Notes under the pieces: model-generated
Told to the model about the DNA's origin: nothing
The model's input: only the letters and a program-made list of their open reading frames with translations
Database searches by the model: none
Made by a program: the position numbers and the translations under genes
In this document: positions 17,053 through 26,184 of the stretch, one piece after another
Position numbering within the stretch: the first letter of the stretch is position 1
How the letters are laid out: each line of letters starts with the position of its first letter
Source of the DNA: an uncultured Rhodospirillaceae bacterium
GTDB lineage: Bacteria > Pseudomonadota > Alphaproteobacteria > Rhodospirillales > Rhodospirillaceae
Reading direction: 5' to 3'
Length of the DNA stretch: 52,645 bases
NCBI GenBank assembly: GCA_943787205.1
Contig: CALSLN010000026.1
Location: 1 to 52,645, forward strand

Positions 17053-17943
17053 ATGACAACGAGACGGAAATTTGTAGCATCAACCGCATTGGCGGCAGGT
17101 GCCTTGGTTGGTTCGAGAGGCGTGTCACCGGCAGGAGCCCAGACGCTTACCTCGATAGAACCACCGATCAGTCAGGTCACATCAGAGTTTCTTTATTTCG
17201 AAGATCCAGTGGAAGAGTTTCGGGCGCATTTGCGTATGGAACGGGACTTGGTCGGAGAACAGGGTTCGACTTTGACATGGTACCACTGGATGGTCTTTGC
17301 GATCCCTGGTGGTCGCCGGCCTGAACCTCTGATGCGGTATGAAGGTATTGAGTACAGTTATTTCCGTCACCTCGGAAACAACAATTACCGCATCCACGCT
17401 CATAACGTATCTTTCGGCCGCGACCTTAAAACCAACGCGTTCATCGATACCGTGGTGAACCCTATCACTCAGGAACGCGTAGAGGTTCCGGTTTCATTGC
17501 TGTTGACTGATCCCGGCACAATCGCGAGTCCTAAAGGATTCCGAAATCTCAATGGAGACGGGACATACCAAGACGTATACCGGCAGTTCCGTGTTGAAGA
17601 TAATCTCATCAAACTGGATAGCGTCCGCAGTGCGCCGCCGGATTGGCCAGCGACTCACATCGAGAATTCTTGCCAATGGGTCGAAAAAGATCTGTTTGCG
17701 AACGAGACGATAACTTCTCTACCGGTAAAGTTTTGTGGTCACTATGCCTTCGAATATTACCCTTGGCTCAATATGCCTGAAGAATACAAGCATGGTCATT
17801 TGGCAGGGTTCTGGGATGGTAAGAAGGTCAACTCACCGGCTGAACTTCCAAGAGAGATTCTTGAGCGCCTAGAGCGGGAATACCCCGAACTCTTGGCTCC
17901 ACGCTGGGAAGATTTCGATAAGCCTGCGCCTTTTAAAATTTGA
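17053..17943 (+). CDS. Tat-exported DUF1838-like protein (tandem copy 1)
   Basis: A 296-residue protein with a Tat signal (TTRRKFVASTALAAGALVG) and Ala-rich cleavage region. The mature part follows the DUF1838 pattern: FLYFEDPVEEFRAHLRM, TWYHWMVFAIPGGRRPEP, GIEYSYFRHLG, VNPITQERVEVPV, then an ENSCQWVEKDLF segment and the C-terminal GHLAGFWDGKKVNSP. It has a very similar neighbour immediately downstream. Function unknown; export and the surrounding oxidase and hydrolases suggest periplasmic processing. ATG 17053 has AAAGGAC upstream. Confidence 0.75.
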   Translation: MTTRRKFVASTALAAGALVGSRGVSPAGAQTLTSIEPPISQVTSEFLYFEDPVEEFRAHLRMERDLVGEQGSTLTWYHWMVFAIPGGRRPEPLMRYEGIEYSYFRHLGNNNYRIHAHNVSFGRDLKTNAFIDTVVNPITQERVEVPVSLLLTDPGTIASPKGFRNLNGDGTYQDVYRQFRVEDNLIKLDSVRSAPPDWPATHIENSCQWVEKDLFANETITSLPVKFCGHYAFEYYPWLNMPEEYKHGHLAGFWDGKKVNSPAELPREILERLEREYPELLAPRWEDFDKPAPFKI

Positions 17944-17982
17944 GACGCAAACCCCTGACTCACAGCATCAAAAGGAATAGTG

Positions 17983-18864
17983 ATGGTTAGTCGTCGCAAT
18001 GTGTTGTCAAAAGCAGCTGGCGCAACGAGTGCGTTAATAGGAGCGAAGGCTGCGGTTGCTCAGGACCTCGTGTCCGTCAGCCCGCCGGTGAGTCAGGTCA
18101 CGTCCGAGTTTCTCTACTTCGAAGATCCCGTAGAAGAGTTCAGAGCTCATTTTAGAATGGGGCGTGATTTAGTCGAAAATCAAGGCTCGACCCTGACGTG
18201 GTATCATTGGATGGTCTTCATTATTCCTGGCGGACGGCGGCCAGAACCCTTCATGCGATACGAAGGCATTGAATACAGTTATTTCCGCCATATGGGAGAT
18301 AACAATTACCGTATTCATGCCCATAATGTTTCGTTTCCCCGAGATTTAAAGACCAACAAATTCGTGGATCGTATCGACAATCCGATTACGGGACAGAAAG
18401 TGGATGTTCCAGTGTCTCTGCTGCTCCATGACCCGGGGACAGTTGGCAACCCAATAGGCTTTCGTAATCTCAGTGGGGACGGCAGTTATCAGAAGGTGTA
18501 TCGGCAGTTTCGCGTTGAAGATAATTTGATCAAGAAAGACACTGTGCGCAGTGCTCCACCCGATTGGCCAGCAACACACATAGAAAATTCCTGCAGTTGG
18601 GTTGAGAAGGATTTGTTCGCTAATGAAACCATAACGTCGTTGCCGACGCATTTCTGTGGTCATTACGCTTTCGAATATCCGGCTTGGCTGAAGATGCCGA
18701 AGGAGTATGAGCACGGCCATCTTGCCGGTTTCTGGGATGGTAAGAAGCTGAACTCTCCCGCTGAACTGCCCAGAGAGATGCTTGAGCGTATGGAGCGGGA
18801 ATACCCTGAGCTCTTAGCGCCGCGCTGGACTGAATTCGATAAGCCTGCGCCGTTCGAAATCTGA
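17983..18864 (+). CDS. Tat-exported DUF1838-like protein (tandem copy 2)
   Basis: A 293-residue close paralogue of the upstream gene. Long identical stretches (VTSEFLYFEDPVEEFRAH, YEGIEYSYFRH, RSAPPDWPATHIENSC) show a recent tandem duplication, while the Tat signal (SRRNVLSKAAGATSALIG) has diverged. Differences cluster in the region around residues 100-140. ATG 17983 is preferred over GTG 17980 because AAAGGAA lies six to twelve bases upstream. Two copies may form a hetero-oligomer or act on related substrates; this is inference. Confidence 0.75.
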   Translation: MVSRRNVLSKAAGATSALIGAKAAVAQDLVSVSPPVSQVTSEFLYFEDPVEEFRAHFRMGRDLVENQGSTLTWYHWMVFIIPGGRRPEPFMRYEGIEYSYFRHMGDNNYRIHAHNVSFPRDLKTNKFVDRIDNPITGQKVDVPVSLLLHDPGTVGNPIGFRNLSGDGSYQKVYRQFRVEDNLIKKDTVRSAPPDWPATHIENSCSWVEKDLFANETITSLPTHFCGHYAFEYPAWLKMPKEYEHGHLAGFWDGKKLNSPAELPREMLERMEREYPELLAPRWTEFDKPAPFEI

Positions 18865-18926
18865 TCCCTTTCGCCCAAATGAACGACTCAATAATCGTCA
18901 TAAAACTATCTTTGAGGTCCTGAGAC

Positions 18927-20405
18927 ATCTCACGCCCAGTAAGTCGACGCACATTCAACAAGGCAGCCTCTGCTGCCTCTCTTGCCGCTGCAGCACCGTT
19001 CGTCCATAGCAAGCGAGCACGCGCCCAAGAAACGGTTGATGTTATCGTCATTGGGGCTGGTCTGTCTGGCTTAAATGCGGCGTGGACCATGAGCGACGCC
19101 GGACTGAGCACATTGGTTCTAGAGGGCAGTTCTCGTGTTGGAGGCCGGGTGTGGTCTGCAGAAGAAAAGTGGGAAACCAACGCAGGCGTCGTCCCGATTG
19201 AATTAGGCGCGTCTCAGGTGGGGCCGTCCTACGCGCGCGTTAGGGATGCGATAGATCGTTTGCAGCTTCCGACAATTAATGAAGACCGGAAATTGCTGCC
19301 ATTTTCGTATCACATCGGGGGGCAGCATGTTTCTGCATCTGAGTGGCCTGACTCTCCCTTAAATCAAACCGTCGGAGAAGAACGTGAAATTCTTCCGGAG
19401 CGTTTCAGTTCGAACCTACTGTCCAGGTTGAACCCACTTACCGAGCTAGATGACTGGTTTAATCCAAAGTTTTCGAGCTTCGATATCTCACTTTATGACC
19501 TGTTCAAGCGTAACGGTGTCTCTGATGCCGGCATACGGCTTGCGAGTGCGGCGGGGGTCAATGATCTCCATGGTGTTTCCGCTCTGCGCATGCTTCAGGA
19601 AGTGACACGAGGCGCCTTAGAGGCGGAGTTTTTGGGTCCTTTGGATAAAGACGGCAAACCAATCGAGCATTGGCCGAAGAACCTGGTTGGCGGCACAATT
19701 GCCTTGCCGACAGCGATGGCGGAGCAGTTGGATCAAGAGGTGCGTGTTAATCAGCAAGTTACGACGATCGAGCTTGAAGATGATGGGGTGGAAGTGCGTA
19801 CGCTAGATGGCAACCGGTACAGGGCGCGATTTGTCATATCGTCTGTTCCGTTCTCAGTTCTTAAGTACGTCCATATTTGGCCACGTCCGCCCGAAGCACA
19901 ATTTAACGCCATTCGGAATCTCAGATACTCAGAAACGACGCGCGCATTCTGCCGTATTAAGGAGCCGTTCTGGCAGGAAGACGGTAAGGGAGGGTCTCTT
20001 GTCGCAGACGGCGGCGCTGGAATCTTCTGGGCGATTGATAACGGATCGGGCGAGGGAGAGCATCGTGGGATGTTCGTTCTGACCAATCTGGTGGGGAGCC
20101 GGGTTTCAGCCCGCTCGCCGGACGCCGCCGCTCAATACCTAATTGACGAAATGGAACGCATTCGCCCAGCCTCCCGTGGGCAAATTGAGATATTGAAATA
20201 CCACACATGGGAGCGTCAGCCATTGCAACGGGGATGTAGTCCTATGTTTGCCCCTGGCCAGATCACGGCCTTCGCAAACGAAATGATAGTGCCTCATGGC
20301 CGACTACACTTCGCAGGAGAGCACACACGTCGATTAGATTACGGCATGGAATCTGCAATGGAATCTGGTGAACGGGCGGCATTTGAGGTGCTTGATCGGG
20401 CATGA
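18927..20405 (+). CDS. Tat-exported flavin monoamine oxidase-like protein, start unclear
   Basis: A protein of about 492 residues. A Tat signal (SRRTFNKAASAASLAAAAP) is followed by the FAD dinucleotide fold VDVIVIGAGLSGLNAAW, a GSSRVGGRV motif, and the C-terminal FAD motif LHFAGEHTRRLDYGMESAME. These define the flavin amine oxidase family (amino-acid, polyamine or related oxidases). No ATG, GTG or TTG lies between an in-frame TGA (18921-18923) and Met at 19089, which is already past the FAD motif. The best candidate is ATC at 18927, nine bases after GAGG; otherwise the start is mutated or a base is wrong. It probably oxidises an amine in the periplasm, within the cluster. Confidence 0.8.
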   Translation: MSRPVSRRTFNKAASAASLAAAAPFVHSKRARAQETVDVIVIGAGLSGLNAAWTMSDAGLSTLVLEGSSRVGGRVWSAEEKWETNAGVVPIELGASQVGPSYARVRDAIDRLQLPTINEDRKLLPFSYHIGGQHVSASEWPDSPLNQTVGEEREILPERFSSNLLSRLNPLTELDDWFNPKFSSFDISLYDLFKRNGVSDAGIRLASAAGVNDLHGVSALRMLQEVTRGALEAEFLGPLDKDGKPIEHWPKNLVGGTIALPTAMAEQLDQEVRVNQQVTTIELEDDGVEVRTLDGNRYRARFVISSVPFSVLKYVHIWPRPPEAQFNAIRNLRYSETTRAFCRIKEPFWQEDGKGGSLVADGGAGIFWAIDNGSGEGEHRGMFVLTNLVGSRVSARSPDAAAQYLIDEMERIRPASRGQIEILKYHTWERQPLQRGCSPMFAPGQITAFANEMIVPHGRLHFAGEHTRRLDYGMESAMESGERAAFEVLDRA

Positions 20406-20673
20406 TTAAGCCCTGCTAGGCCATATAGTATCCAAGGGTGCGCATCTTATTACGGGTGGGGGTTTTAACTAAGGCGCGATCCGTGGCCATTAGCGACAAT
20501 TTACAGTCAGCACTTAGTTTTGCCCATACCGGCCTATCATTCCTTACAGTCTTGAAATGATTCACTTTCTAGTGGCTTATGCCTCTTGAAAATTGTCTGA
20601 ATTGTTGCCAATTTTCTGCATGCGCCACATGAGTGGAACCGCATTTTAATGCAGGGTTAAGGAGACAAACCCC

Positions 20674-21630
20674 ATGGAGACCATGGTAGAGCTCGATCAA
20701 TTATCGAAACACTTCGGGCCATTCGTCGCGGTTGATGGCATTAGCTTGAAGGTTGGCAAAGGAGAGGTTCTCGGCTTTCTGGGACCGAACGGCGCAGGCA
20801 AATCAACGACCATGCGTATGGTCGCTGGATTTCTGACTCCGACAAGCGGAACGGCCAAAGTTTGTGGGCATGACGTTGAAGCGGAACCTGTTCTGGTCAA
20901 ATCTTTGATCGGCTATATGGCGGAGGGGTCTCCGGCCTATGAAGACATGACGGTCCGCGCCTTTTTGAAGTTTATAGCTGAGGTGCGCGGGTTGTCCGGT
21001 CAGGCTGCCGCTATTCGCATTGAAGAGGCTGTCGCTAAGATCAAATTGGAAGCGGTAATTGATCGCTCTATTGAAGTTCTGTCCAAGGGGTACAAGCGAA
21101 GGGTAGGGATGGCCCAAGCCATTATCCATGATCCGCCTGTTCTTATTCTTGATGAGCCAACCGACGGGCTAGACCCCAATCAGAAGCATCACGTACGGAC
21201 GTTGATTGAAGAGATGGCCGCTGAAAAAGCGATTATCGTTTCCACGCATATTCTCGAAGAAGTTGAAGCCGTTTGCACCCGCGCGGTTGTTATCGGGAAC
21301 GGTAAACTGCTGGCGGATGGTACCTCAGAAGACCTTCTTGCGACGCTGCCTGAGCACGATGCAATTTATGTCGTCGTTAAACCTGAAGCCGTTGATGCTG
21401 CGAAGAGCAAACTGCAAGCTGTAAACGGCGTCGGCCACGTGACTCATACGCAAAGAGCAGACGGCGCGGTACAGATCGAATGTATGCCGAGTGAGGGCGC
21501 TCAGATCATCGACGGAATAAACAGTGCATTGCGTGAGGGTGCGATTACCACTTCCGAGGTTTACAAACATCGCGGTGATCTCGACGCTGTCTTCAGACAA
21601 ATTACCGGGGGAGGGTCCACTCATGCGTAA
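20674..21630 (+). CDS. ABC transporter ATP-binding protein (GldA-like)
   Basis: A 318-residue ATPase with Walker A GPNGAGKST, signature LSKGYKRRVGMAQ, Walker B VLILDEPTDGLDP and the switch His in IVSTHIL. The C-terminal 80 residues are the usual extension of ABC-2 ATPases. It energises the permease encoded next, whose start overlaps its stop by eight bases. In this arrangement the set resembles GldA-GldF-GldG, known from Bacteroidetes gliding but widespread in proteobacteria, where the substrate is unknown. ATG 20674 follows GGAG; ATG 20683 is an alternative. Confidence 0.9.
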   Translation: METMVELDQLSKHFGPFVAVDGISLKVGKGEVLGFLGPNGAGKSTTMRMVAGFLTPTSGTAKVCGHDVEAEPVLVKSLIGYMAEGSPAYEDMTVRAFLKFIAEVRGLSGQAAAIRIEEAVAKIKLEAVIDRSIEVLSKGYKRRVGMAQAIIHDPPVLILDEPTDGLDPNQKHHVRTLIEEMAAEKAIIVSTHILEEVEAVCTRAVVIGNGKLLADGTSEDLLATLPEHDAIYVVVKPEAVDAAKSKLQAVNGVGHVTHTQRADGAVQIECMPSEGAQIIDGINSALREGAITTSEVYKHRGDLDAVFRQITGGGSTHA

Positions 21631-22357
21631 TATCTGGATCATCGCCAAGCGTGAGTTATACGGATACTTTACGACGCCAATGGCTTTCATCTTCATCGCG
21701 ATCTTTGTGGCGTTAACGGGCGCGTTTACGTTTTACATCGGCCGCTTCTTTGATCGCGGACAGGCAAGCTTAGAAACCTTTTTTAGCTTTCATCCTTGGC
21801 TATACCTTCTTCTTGTACCGGCTGTTGCCATGCGGCTTTGGTCTGAAGAACGGAAAAGCGGGACGATTGAGCAGTTGTTGACCTTGCCGATCACGACGGC
21901 GGATGCGGTTTTAGGTAAGTTTGCAGCCGCTTGGCTGTTTTGTGGCATCGCTCTCATTTCAACTTTTCCCATTTGGATTACCCTTACGTATCTCGGAGAC
22001 CCAGACCACGGCGTCATCGGATTGAGTTACGTTGGCAGTTTTCTTATGGCTGGTGCATTTCTCTCTATTGGGGCTTGTATGTCGGCGCTAACGCGCAACC
22101 AGATCATCGCGTTTATTGCGGCTGCGGCTGTTTGCTTTGTCTTTACGATGAGCGGATTGGATTTGGTGCTTAATTTCTTCAGGGGATGGGCGCCGACCTT
22201 CCTAGTCGACGTTATTGCAGCTTCGAGTTTTCTGGTACGCTTTGAGTCGGTTACGCGTGGCGTCATGGAATTCCGAGACATCATCTTTTTCTTATCAATG
22301 ATGGCCTTCTGGTTATTCGCGACGACGGTTACCGTCGACGCGAAGAAAGCGGCGTAG
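21623..22357 (+). CDS. ABC-2 type permease (GldF-like)
   Basis: A 244-residue integral membrane protein with six predicted helices. The N-terminal WIIAKRELYGYFTTPMAF followed by FIAIFVALTGAFTFYIGRFF is typical of ABC-2 permeases of this group, as is LLLVPAVAMRLWSEERKSGT (coupling helix EERKSGTIEQLLTLP). ATG 21623 lies inside the ATPase stop region behind a GGGGGAGGG ribosome site. It forms the membrane channel for the ATPase upstream. Confidence 0.9.
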   Translation: MRNIWIIAKRELYGYFTTPMAFIFIAIFVALTGAFTFYIGRFFDRGQASLETFFSFHPWLYLLLVPAVAMRLWSEERKSGTIEQLLTLPITTADAVLGKFAAAWLFCGIALISTFPIWITLTYLGDPDHGVIGLSYVGSFLMAGAFLSIGACMSALTRNQIIAFIAAAAVCFVFTMSGLDLVLNFFRGWAPTFLVDVIAASSFLVRFESVTRGVMEFRDIIFFLSMMAFWLFATTVTVDAKKAA

Positions 22358-22368
22358 GGGGATTGAAA

Positions 22369-24270
22369 ATGAAAAATATTGATAAAGCTCGCCTTGCTGC
22401 ACTCGGTGTCGTGGTTGCCGCAATTTTGTTTCTTGCTGTGAATACGATTTCGCAAACTCTGTTTAGCGCGGTACGCGTCGACGTAACCGAGGGGCAGGTT
22501 TTCACACTTACAGAAGAAACGATCCCAGTTTTCCAAGATATTCAGGAACCCATTGTTGTACGGATTTATTTTTCGCAGGCTTTGTCTGAAGCAAGTCCGC
22601 GGCATGGCGTGTACTTCCAACGTGTCAGGGATTTGTTGAGTCAGTACTCGGCGCTTTCTGGCGGCATGCTGCAGGTTCAGTATTTTGACCCTGAGCCGTT
22701 TTCCGATGTTGAAGATCGTGCCGTTGGTTTCGGTCTTCAAGCTGTTCCGCTTGGCGACATTGGCGAGGTTGGATACTTCGGCTTGGCCGCCACGAACTCT
22801 ACGGACGATCAGGAAGTCATTTCGTTTTTTAACCTAGAGCGGGAAGCCTTCATTGAATACGACCTGACGAAGTTGGTTTACACGCTGTCTAATCCGCAAC
22901 AGCCCAAGATTGGTTTGGTGACGTCACTGCCCGTTGATGGCGGCATGACTCCTGGCATGGGTGGTATGGGGGGCAATCCAACACCGCCGTGGCAGATAAT
23001 GGATCAAATGCGGGACTTCTTCGAAGTTGAACGCTTGGATATGGCCATGGAAGAGATTGACGAAGACATTGATGTCTTGGTTTTGGCTCAGCCTGATGGT
23101 CTGACTGAGGTTGCGGCTTACACCATTGATCAATGGATTCTGTCAGGGGGCAAAGCCATTGTTTTTGCTGATCCGAATCTCGAATCTGGTGCACCCCCAC
23201 AGGGTGGCATGCCTGCACCAAGTGACCTTGGGAACACTAAGACTCTTCTCAATGCTTGGGGTTTGACCTTGGAGGACGACGTTATTGCGGGAGATATCCA
23301 GGCTGCCGTTCGGGTGAATACGGCAGCAGGAGGCCGGCCGGTCATCTCTGACTATCCAGCATGGATGAATCTTCAAGCAGCGGCGCTCAATCAAGATGAT
23401 GCGATAACGGGTGACCTGAAAAACCTGACGCTGGCGACAGCAGGTGTGCTTACCAAGGTTGAGGGCGCGACGCTTGATATTCGGCCGTTGATTCAAACGA
23501 GTACGGATTCCATGAGAATCGCGTCTGAAAAGGTGATTGGACTCCCCGATGTCGTCGCCCTGTTCCGCGAATTCGAGCCATCCGGTGAGCGCATACTGCT
23601 CGGCGCCAGAGTTTCAGGATTGGCTAAGACGGCGTTTCCGAATGGAGCGCCTCAAGGGGTTACAGCGGAAGCAGGCGAGGACCGCGTCCATTTGGAAGAG
23701 GCTACGGCACCCATTCAGGTTATCGTTGTCTCTGATGCTGACATGCTCGCTGACCGCTTCTGGGTTCAGGAGAGCAATTTCTTTGGACAGCGAATGGTCG
23801 TTCCGACCGCTGACAACGCGGCGTTTCTCATCAATGCGCTAGAGAATTTAACGGGCACGCCGGCTCTGTCTGCTTTGCGTGGACGTGGTCAGGTCAGCCG
23901 ACCCTTTACCGTGGTTGAAGACCTTAGACGCGATGCCGAGCAACAATTTCGAGCCAAAGAGACAGAGCTGCTAGGGCGTTTGGAAACACTTCAGGGCGAA
24001 ATCAGTGCGATCCAGGTCAACCAAGCGGGGCAGGGCGAAGGTCTCATTGGTGACGATGACCAACGCGCGATAACGAACTATCGATCCGAGTTGCTATCAA
24101 CCCGGAAAGAGTTGAGAGAAGTCCAACGCAGCTTGCGAGAGAACATTGATCAACTCGAAGGCCTGCTGAAGTTTATCAACATCGCGGGTGTGCCAATTGT
24201 TTTTGGTGGACTCATGATTTGTGTTGGGGTTTGGCGTCGCCGCCGTACCCCAACCAAAGTCGCAGTTTGA
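22369..24270 (+). CDS. GldG-like ABC-associated protein
   Basis: A 633-residue protein with an N-terminal membrane helix (LAALGVVVAAILFLAVNTI), a large periplasmic GldG-type domain starting VDVTEGQVFTLTEETIPV, a second domain with LVLAQPDGLTEVAAYTIDQW and ADPNLESG, a coiled-coil (RAKETELLGRLETLQGEISA) and a C-terminal helix (GVPIVFGGLMICVGVW) with a basic tail. This is the auxiliary subunit of the Gld-type ABC system, thought to couple it to envelope partners. ATG 22369 follows AGGGGGA; the TTG six bases earlier is less likely. Confidence 0.85.
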   Translation: MKNIDKARLAALGVVVAAILFLAVNTISQTLFSAVRVDVTEGQVFTLTEETIPVFQDIQEPIVVRIYFSQALSEASPRHGVYFQRVRDLLSQYSALSGGMLQVQYFDPEPFSDVEDRAVGFGLQAVPLGDIGEVGYFGLAATNSTDDQEVISFFNLEREAFIEYDLTKLVYTLSNPQQPKIGLVTSLPVDGGMTPGMGGMGGNPTPPWQIMDQMRDFFEVERLDMAMEEIDEDIDVLVLAQPDGLTEVAAYTIDQWILSGGKAIVFADPNLESGAPPQGGMPAPSDLGNTKTLLNAWGLTLEDDVIAGDIQAAVRVNTAAGGRPVISDYPAWMNLQAAALNQDDAITGDLKNLTLATAGVLTKVEGATLDIRPLIQTSTDSMRIASEKVIGLPDVVALFREFEPSGERILLGARVSGLAKTAFPNGAPQGVTAEAGEDRVHLEEATAPIQVIVVSDADMLADRFWVQESNFFGQRMVVPTADNAAFLINALENLTGTPALSALRGRGQVSRPFTVVEDLRRDAEQQFRAKETELLGRLETLQGEISAIQVNQAGQGEGLIGDDDQRAITNYRSELLSTRKELREVQRSLRENIDQLEGLLKFINIAGVPIVFGGLMICVGVWRRRRTPTKVAV

Positions 24271-24284
24271 AAGGGAGTGAAGAG

Positions 24285-25343
24285 ATGAATACGAAGAACT
24301 TCGCTGCTTTGTGTGGTGTTACTGTTATCTCCGTCTTAGTGGCAAGCTGGGTAGTCGCGAGCCGACCGGCAACAGAGTCCTCAGATTATGACGGTACAGT
24401 GCTGTTTCCGAGCTTGCTCGATGACGTCAACTCTTTGGATACGGTCACGGTTCGGACCAAAGATGGTGTTGCGACACTTAAGTCGACAGAGTCTGGTTGG
24501 GTTTTTGTTGAGCGCGATAACTATCCTGTCCAAAGGGACAAGATAGGGGAACTCGTCGTCAAGCTAACACGGCTGACTAAAGTGGAACCTAAAACGAAAT
24601 TGCAAGATCGATACGATAGGCTAGACCTCGTTGATCCAAACGATAAAGAGGACACCCGGGCGAAGGAAGTCACACTAACAGCCGCTGATGGTGACGAAAT
24701 GGCGCGCCTGTTGGTTGGAAAACGAAAGTTCACATTGGGCACGTCAGAGGGGGGAACGTACGTATTGTTGCCTGATGACCCTCAGGCTTGGCTGGTTACC
24801 GGAGAGTTGAATCCCGGCGCACGGGCGCGGGATTGGCTCGTGCGAGAAATTACGAACATTAAAGCGGATGATATTCGCCGGGTTGAGGTCGTTCATCCTG
24901 ACGGTGAAGTGCTCGCCGCGAGCAAAGAAACGCCTGAGCAATCGAATTACACGTTAGAGAACATCCCATCGGGTATGGAGCTTCGTCGCGATAGCATTGC
25001 CGATGACATGGGGCGCGTTCTTTCAAACTTGCTGTTGGATGATGTGAAGAAAGCCGACGCAGTTGAGTTCGCTTCGGAAAAAACCATCAAAGCGACATTC
25101 GAAGGGTTTGACGGGTTCATAGTTACGGTTGAGCTCATCGAAGATGGAGACGAGAACTGGCTTCGATTTAAGGGAGTAGCCCCGGCTGATGACTCTGGCA
25201 CTGACGCAGGAGCATGGTCTGAAATGATTGCAGACGTTAACAAAGCGACTGCGGGCTGGGTGTATCAGCTCCCTGGGTATGAAGTTGCGGCTATCAAGAA
25301 GCGGATGACGGACATGGTGCGTGAACCAGAAGAAGGCGCTTAA
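24285..25343 (+). CDS. DUF4340-containing protein
   Basis: A 352-residue protein with one N-terminal membrane helix (FAALCGVTVISVLVASWVVA) and a periplasmic DUF4340 region: VTVRTKDGVATLKSTESGW, VLLPDDPQAWLV, DWLVREITNIKADDIRRVEV. DUF4340 proteins regularly follow GldG genes and are presumed to work with that ABC system. ATG 24285 has AGGGAG upstream; the gene starts 14 bases after the GldG stop, so the four genes are one operon. Confidence 0.85.
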   Translation: MNTKNFAALCGVTVISVLVASWVVASRPATESSDYDGTVLFPSLLDDVNSLDTVTVRTKDGVATLKSTESGWVFVERDNYPVQRDKIGELVVKLTRLTKVEPKTKLQDRYDRLDLVDPNDKEDTRAKEVTLTAADGDEMARLLVGKRKFTLGTSEGGTYVLLPDDPQAWLVTGELNPGARARDWLVREITNIKADDIRRVEVVHPDGEVLAASKETPEQSNYTLENIPSGMELRRDSIADDMGRVLSNLLLDDVKKADAVEFASEKTIKATFEGFDGFIVTVELIEDGDENWLRFKGVAPADDSGTDAGAWSEMIADVNKATAGWVYQLPGYEVAAIKKRMTDMVREPEEGA

Positions 25344-25456
25344 ACGGTACTGCGTATTGTAGGGCCTATTGTGCTCTGCGAAGGCAATGTATGATTGGTC
25401 ATCGTCCGCTTCGCTTTTATGCGTTGTGGGGTACACGAGCACCAGGGGGGTGAGCC

Positions 25457-25669
25457 ATGATTAATTTTTGGACGATTCAAGCGTTTTACTGCCTAAGCGG
25501 AATTGGCTTCTTTATCCAAGATCTATTCGCAAAAGTTCCGATGGGCGATGCAATGGTTCGCGCCTTTATCTGGCCATATGCCCAGTGGGATAGAATCAGC
25601 GGGTTCTTTACCGGCACGATGATGGGCTATTTGGATAGCGCCGTCGCATCCGTTACCGGGCTGTTTTAA
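25457..25669 (+). CDS. Small hypothetical protein with membrane-like segments
   Basis: A 70-residue protein with a strong GGGGGGTGAG ribosome site before ATG 25457. The first half is aromatic and hydrophobic (FWTIQAFYCLSGIGFFIQDLF) and the rest has an amphipathic helix (WDRISGFFTGTMMGYLDSAV). No family recognised. It converges with the 52-residue gene on the minus strand, overlapping by four bases. A position just after the Gld-type operon might mean a role with it, but a gap of 113 bp leaves this open. Confidence 0.55.
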   Translation: MINFWTIQAFYCLSGIGFFIQDLFAKVPMGDAMVRAFIWPYAQWDRISGFFTGTMMGYLDSAVASVTGLF

Positions 25670-25824
25670 TCTGTCTGCTTGTTTTTGTGTTTTATGGCTG
25701 CCATTGCACGAGCAATGCGCTCGCGTCTGAGTCTGCACCCTTCGCATGGAAGCAGGGCCGCCAACGCAAACAGAAGAAAGGGGACACCAATGGCAAGTGC
25801 AATAAACACCTGCCACTGAGTCAT
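25666..25824 (-). CDS. Small single-pass membrane protein
   Basis: A 52-residue protein starting MTQWQVFIALAIG, with one membrane helix (FIALAIGVPFLLFALAALL), then CEGC and a basic tail (RLRRERIARAMAAIKHKNK). Its ATG (25824-25822) overlaps the stop of the ferredoxin gene in an ATGA, the mark of translational coupling. That, the helix and the charged tail make it a real gene although very short. The CxxC next to the membrane could bind metal or form a disulfide; it might anchor or assist the ferredoxin. No homologue is recognised. Confidence 0.6.
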   Translation of the reverse strand: MTQWQVFIALAIGVPFLLFALAALLPCEGCRLRRERIARAMAAIKHKNKQTD

Positions 25825-26153
25825 GCGTTCTCTCCAGCTTCCGCCTTTCGGCGGTCTACCTCGGCTTTGATCGCCGTAATGATGTCAGGCAGAGTTTCTG
25901 CAGTGATCTCATTGTAAAGCGCCGCACCCTGAATCTTCAGATTAGGCCCGATTTTGCAGTTGTTCATACAAGGGCTACGAATCAATTTTGCCGGTATGGA
26001 TTGCTCGAGTAGGGTTTTCTCGATGGTGTCCGCAAGGTCACGACTGCCGCGACCCCCGCAGGACGGCAGCTTGTCTTTATTGAGCCGCTTGTTCGTGCAC
26101 AAACGAATATTGAACAGGGGCTTCTCAGACGGAATGTAATCAACCTCAAACAT
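25821..26153 (-). CDS. Thioredoxin-like [2Fe-2S] ferredoxin domain protein
   Basis: A 110-residue protein. Cysteines in IRLCTNKR, PSCGGRGS and SPCMNNCKIGPN supply the four-cysteine pattern of the thioredoxin-fold (Shethna-type) [2Fe-2S] ferredoxins, and IQGAALYNEITAE is typical of the family. It probably transfers electrons or has a regulatory role in the cytosol. The partner is unknown. It is in one orientation with the Nudix and RecG genes, 31 bases downstream of the Nudix stop. Confidence 0.8.
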   Translation of the reverse strand: MFEVDYIPSEKPLFNIRLCTNKRLNKDKLPSCGGRGSRDLADTIEKTLLEQSIPAKLIRSPCMNNCKIGPNLKIQGAALYNEITAETLPDIITAIKAEVDRRKAEAGENA

Positions 26154-26184
26154 GGGCGCTATTTAGGCAGATCTTGGCGGGAAC

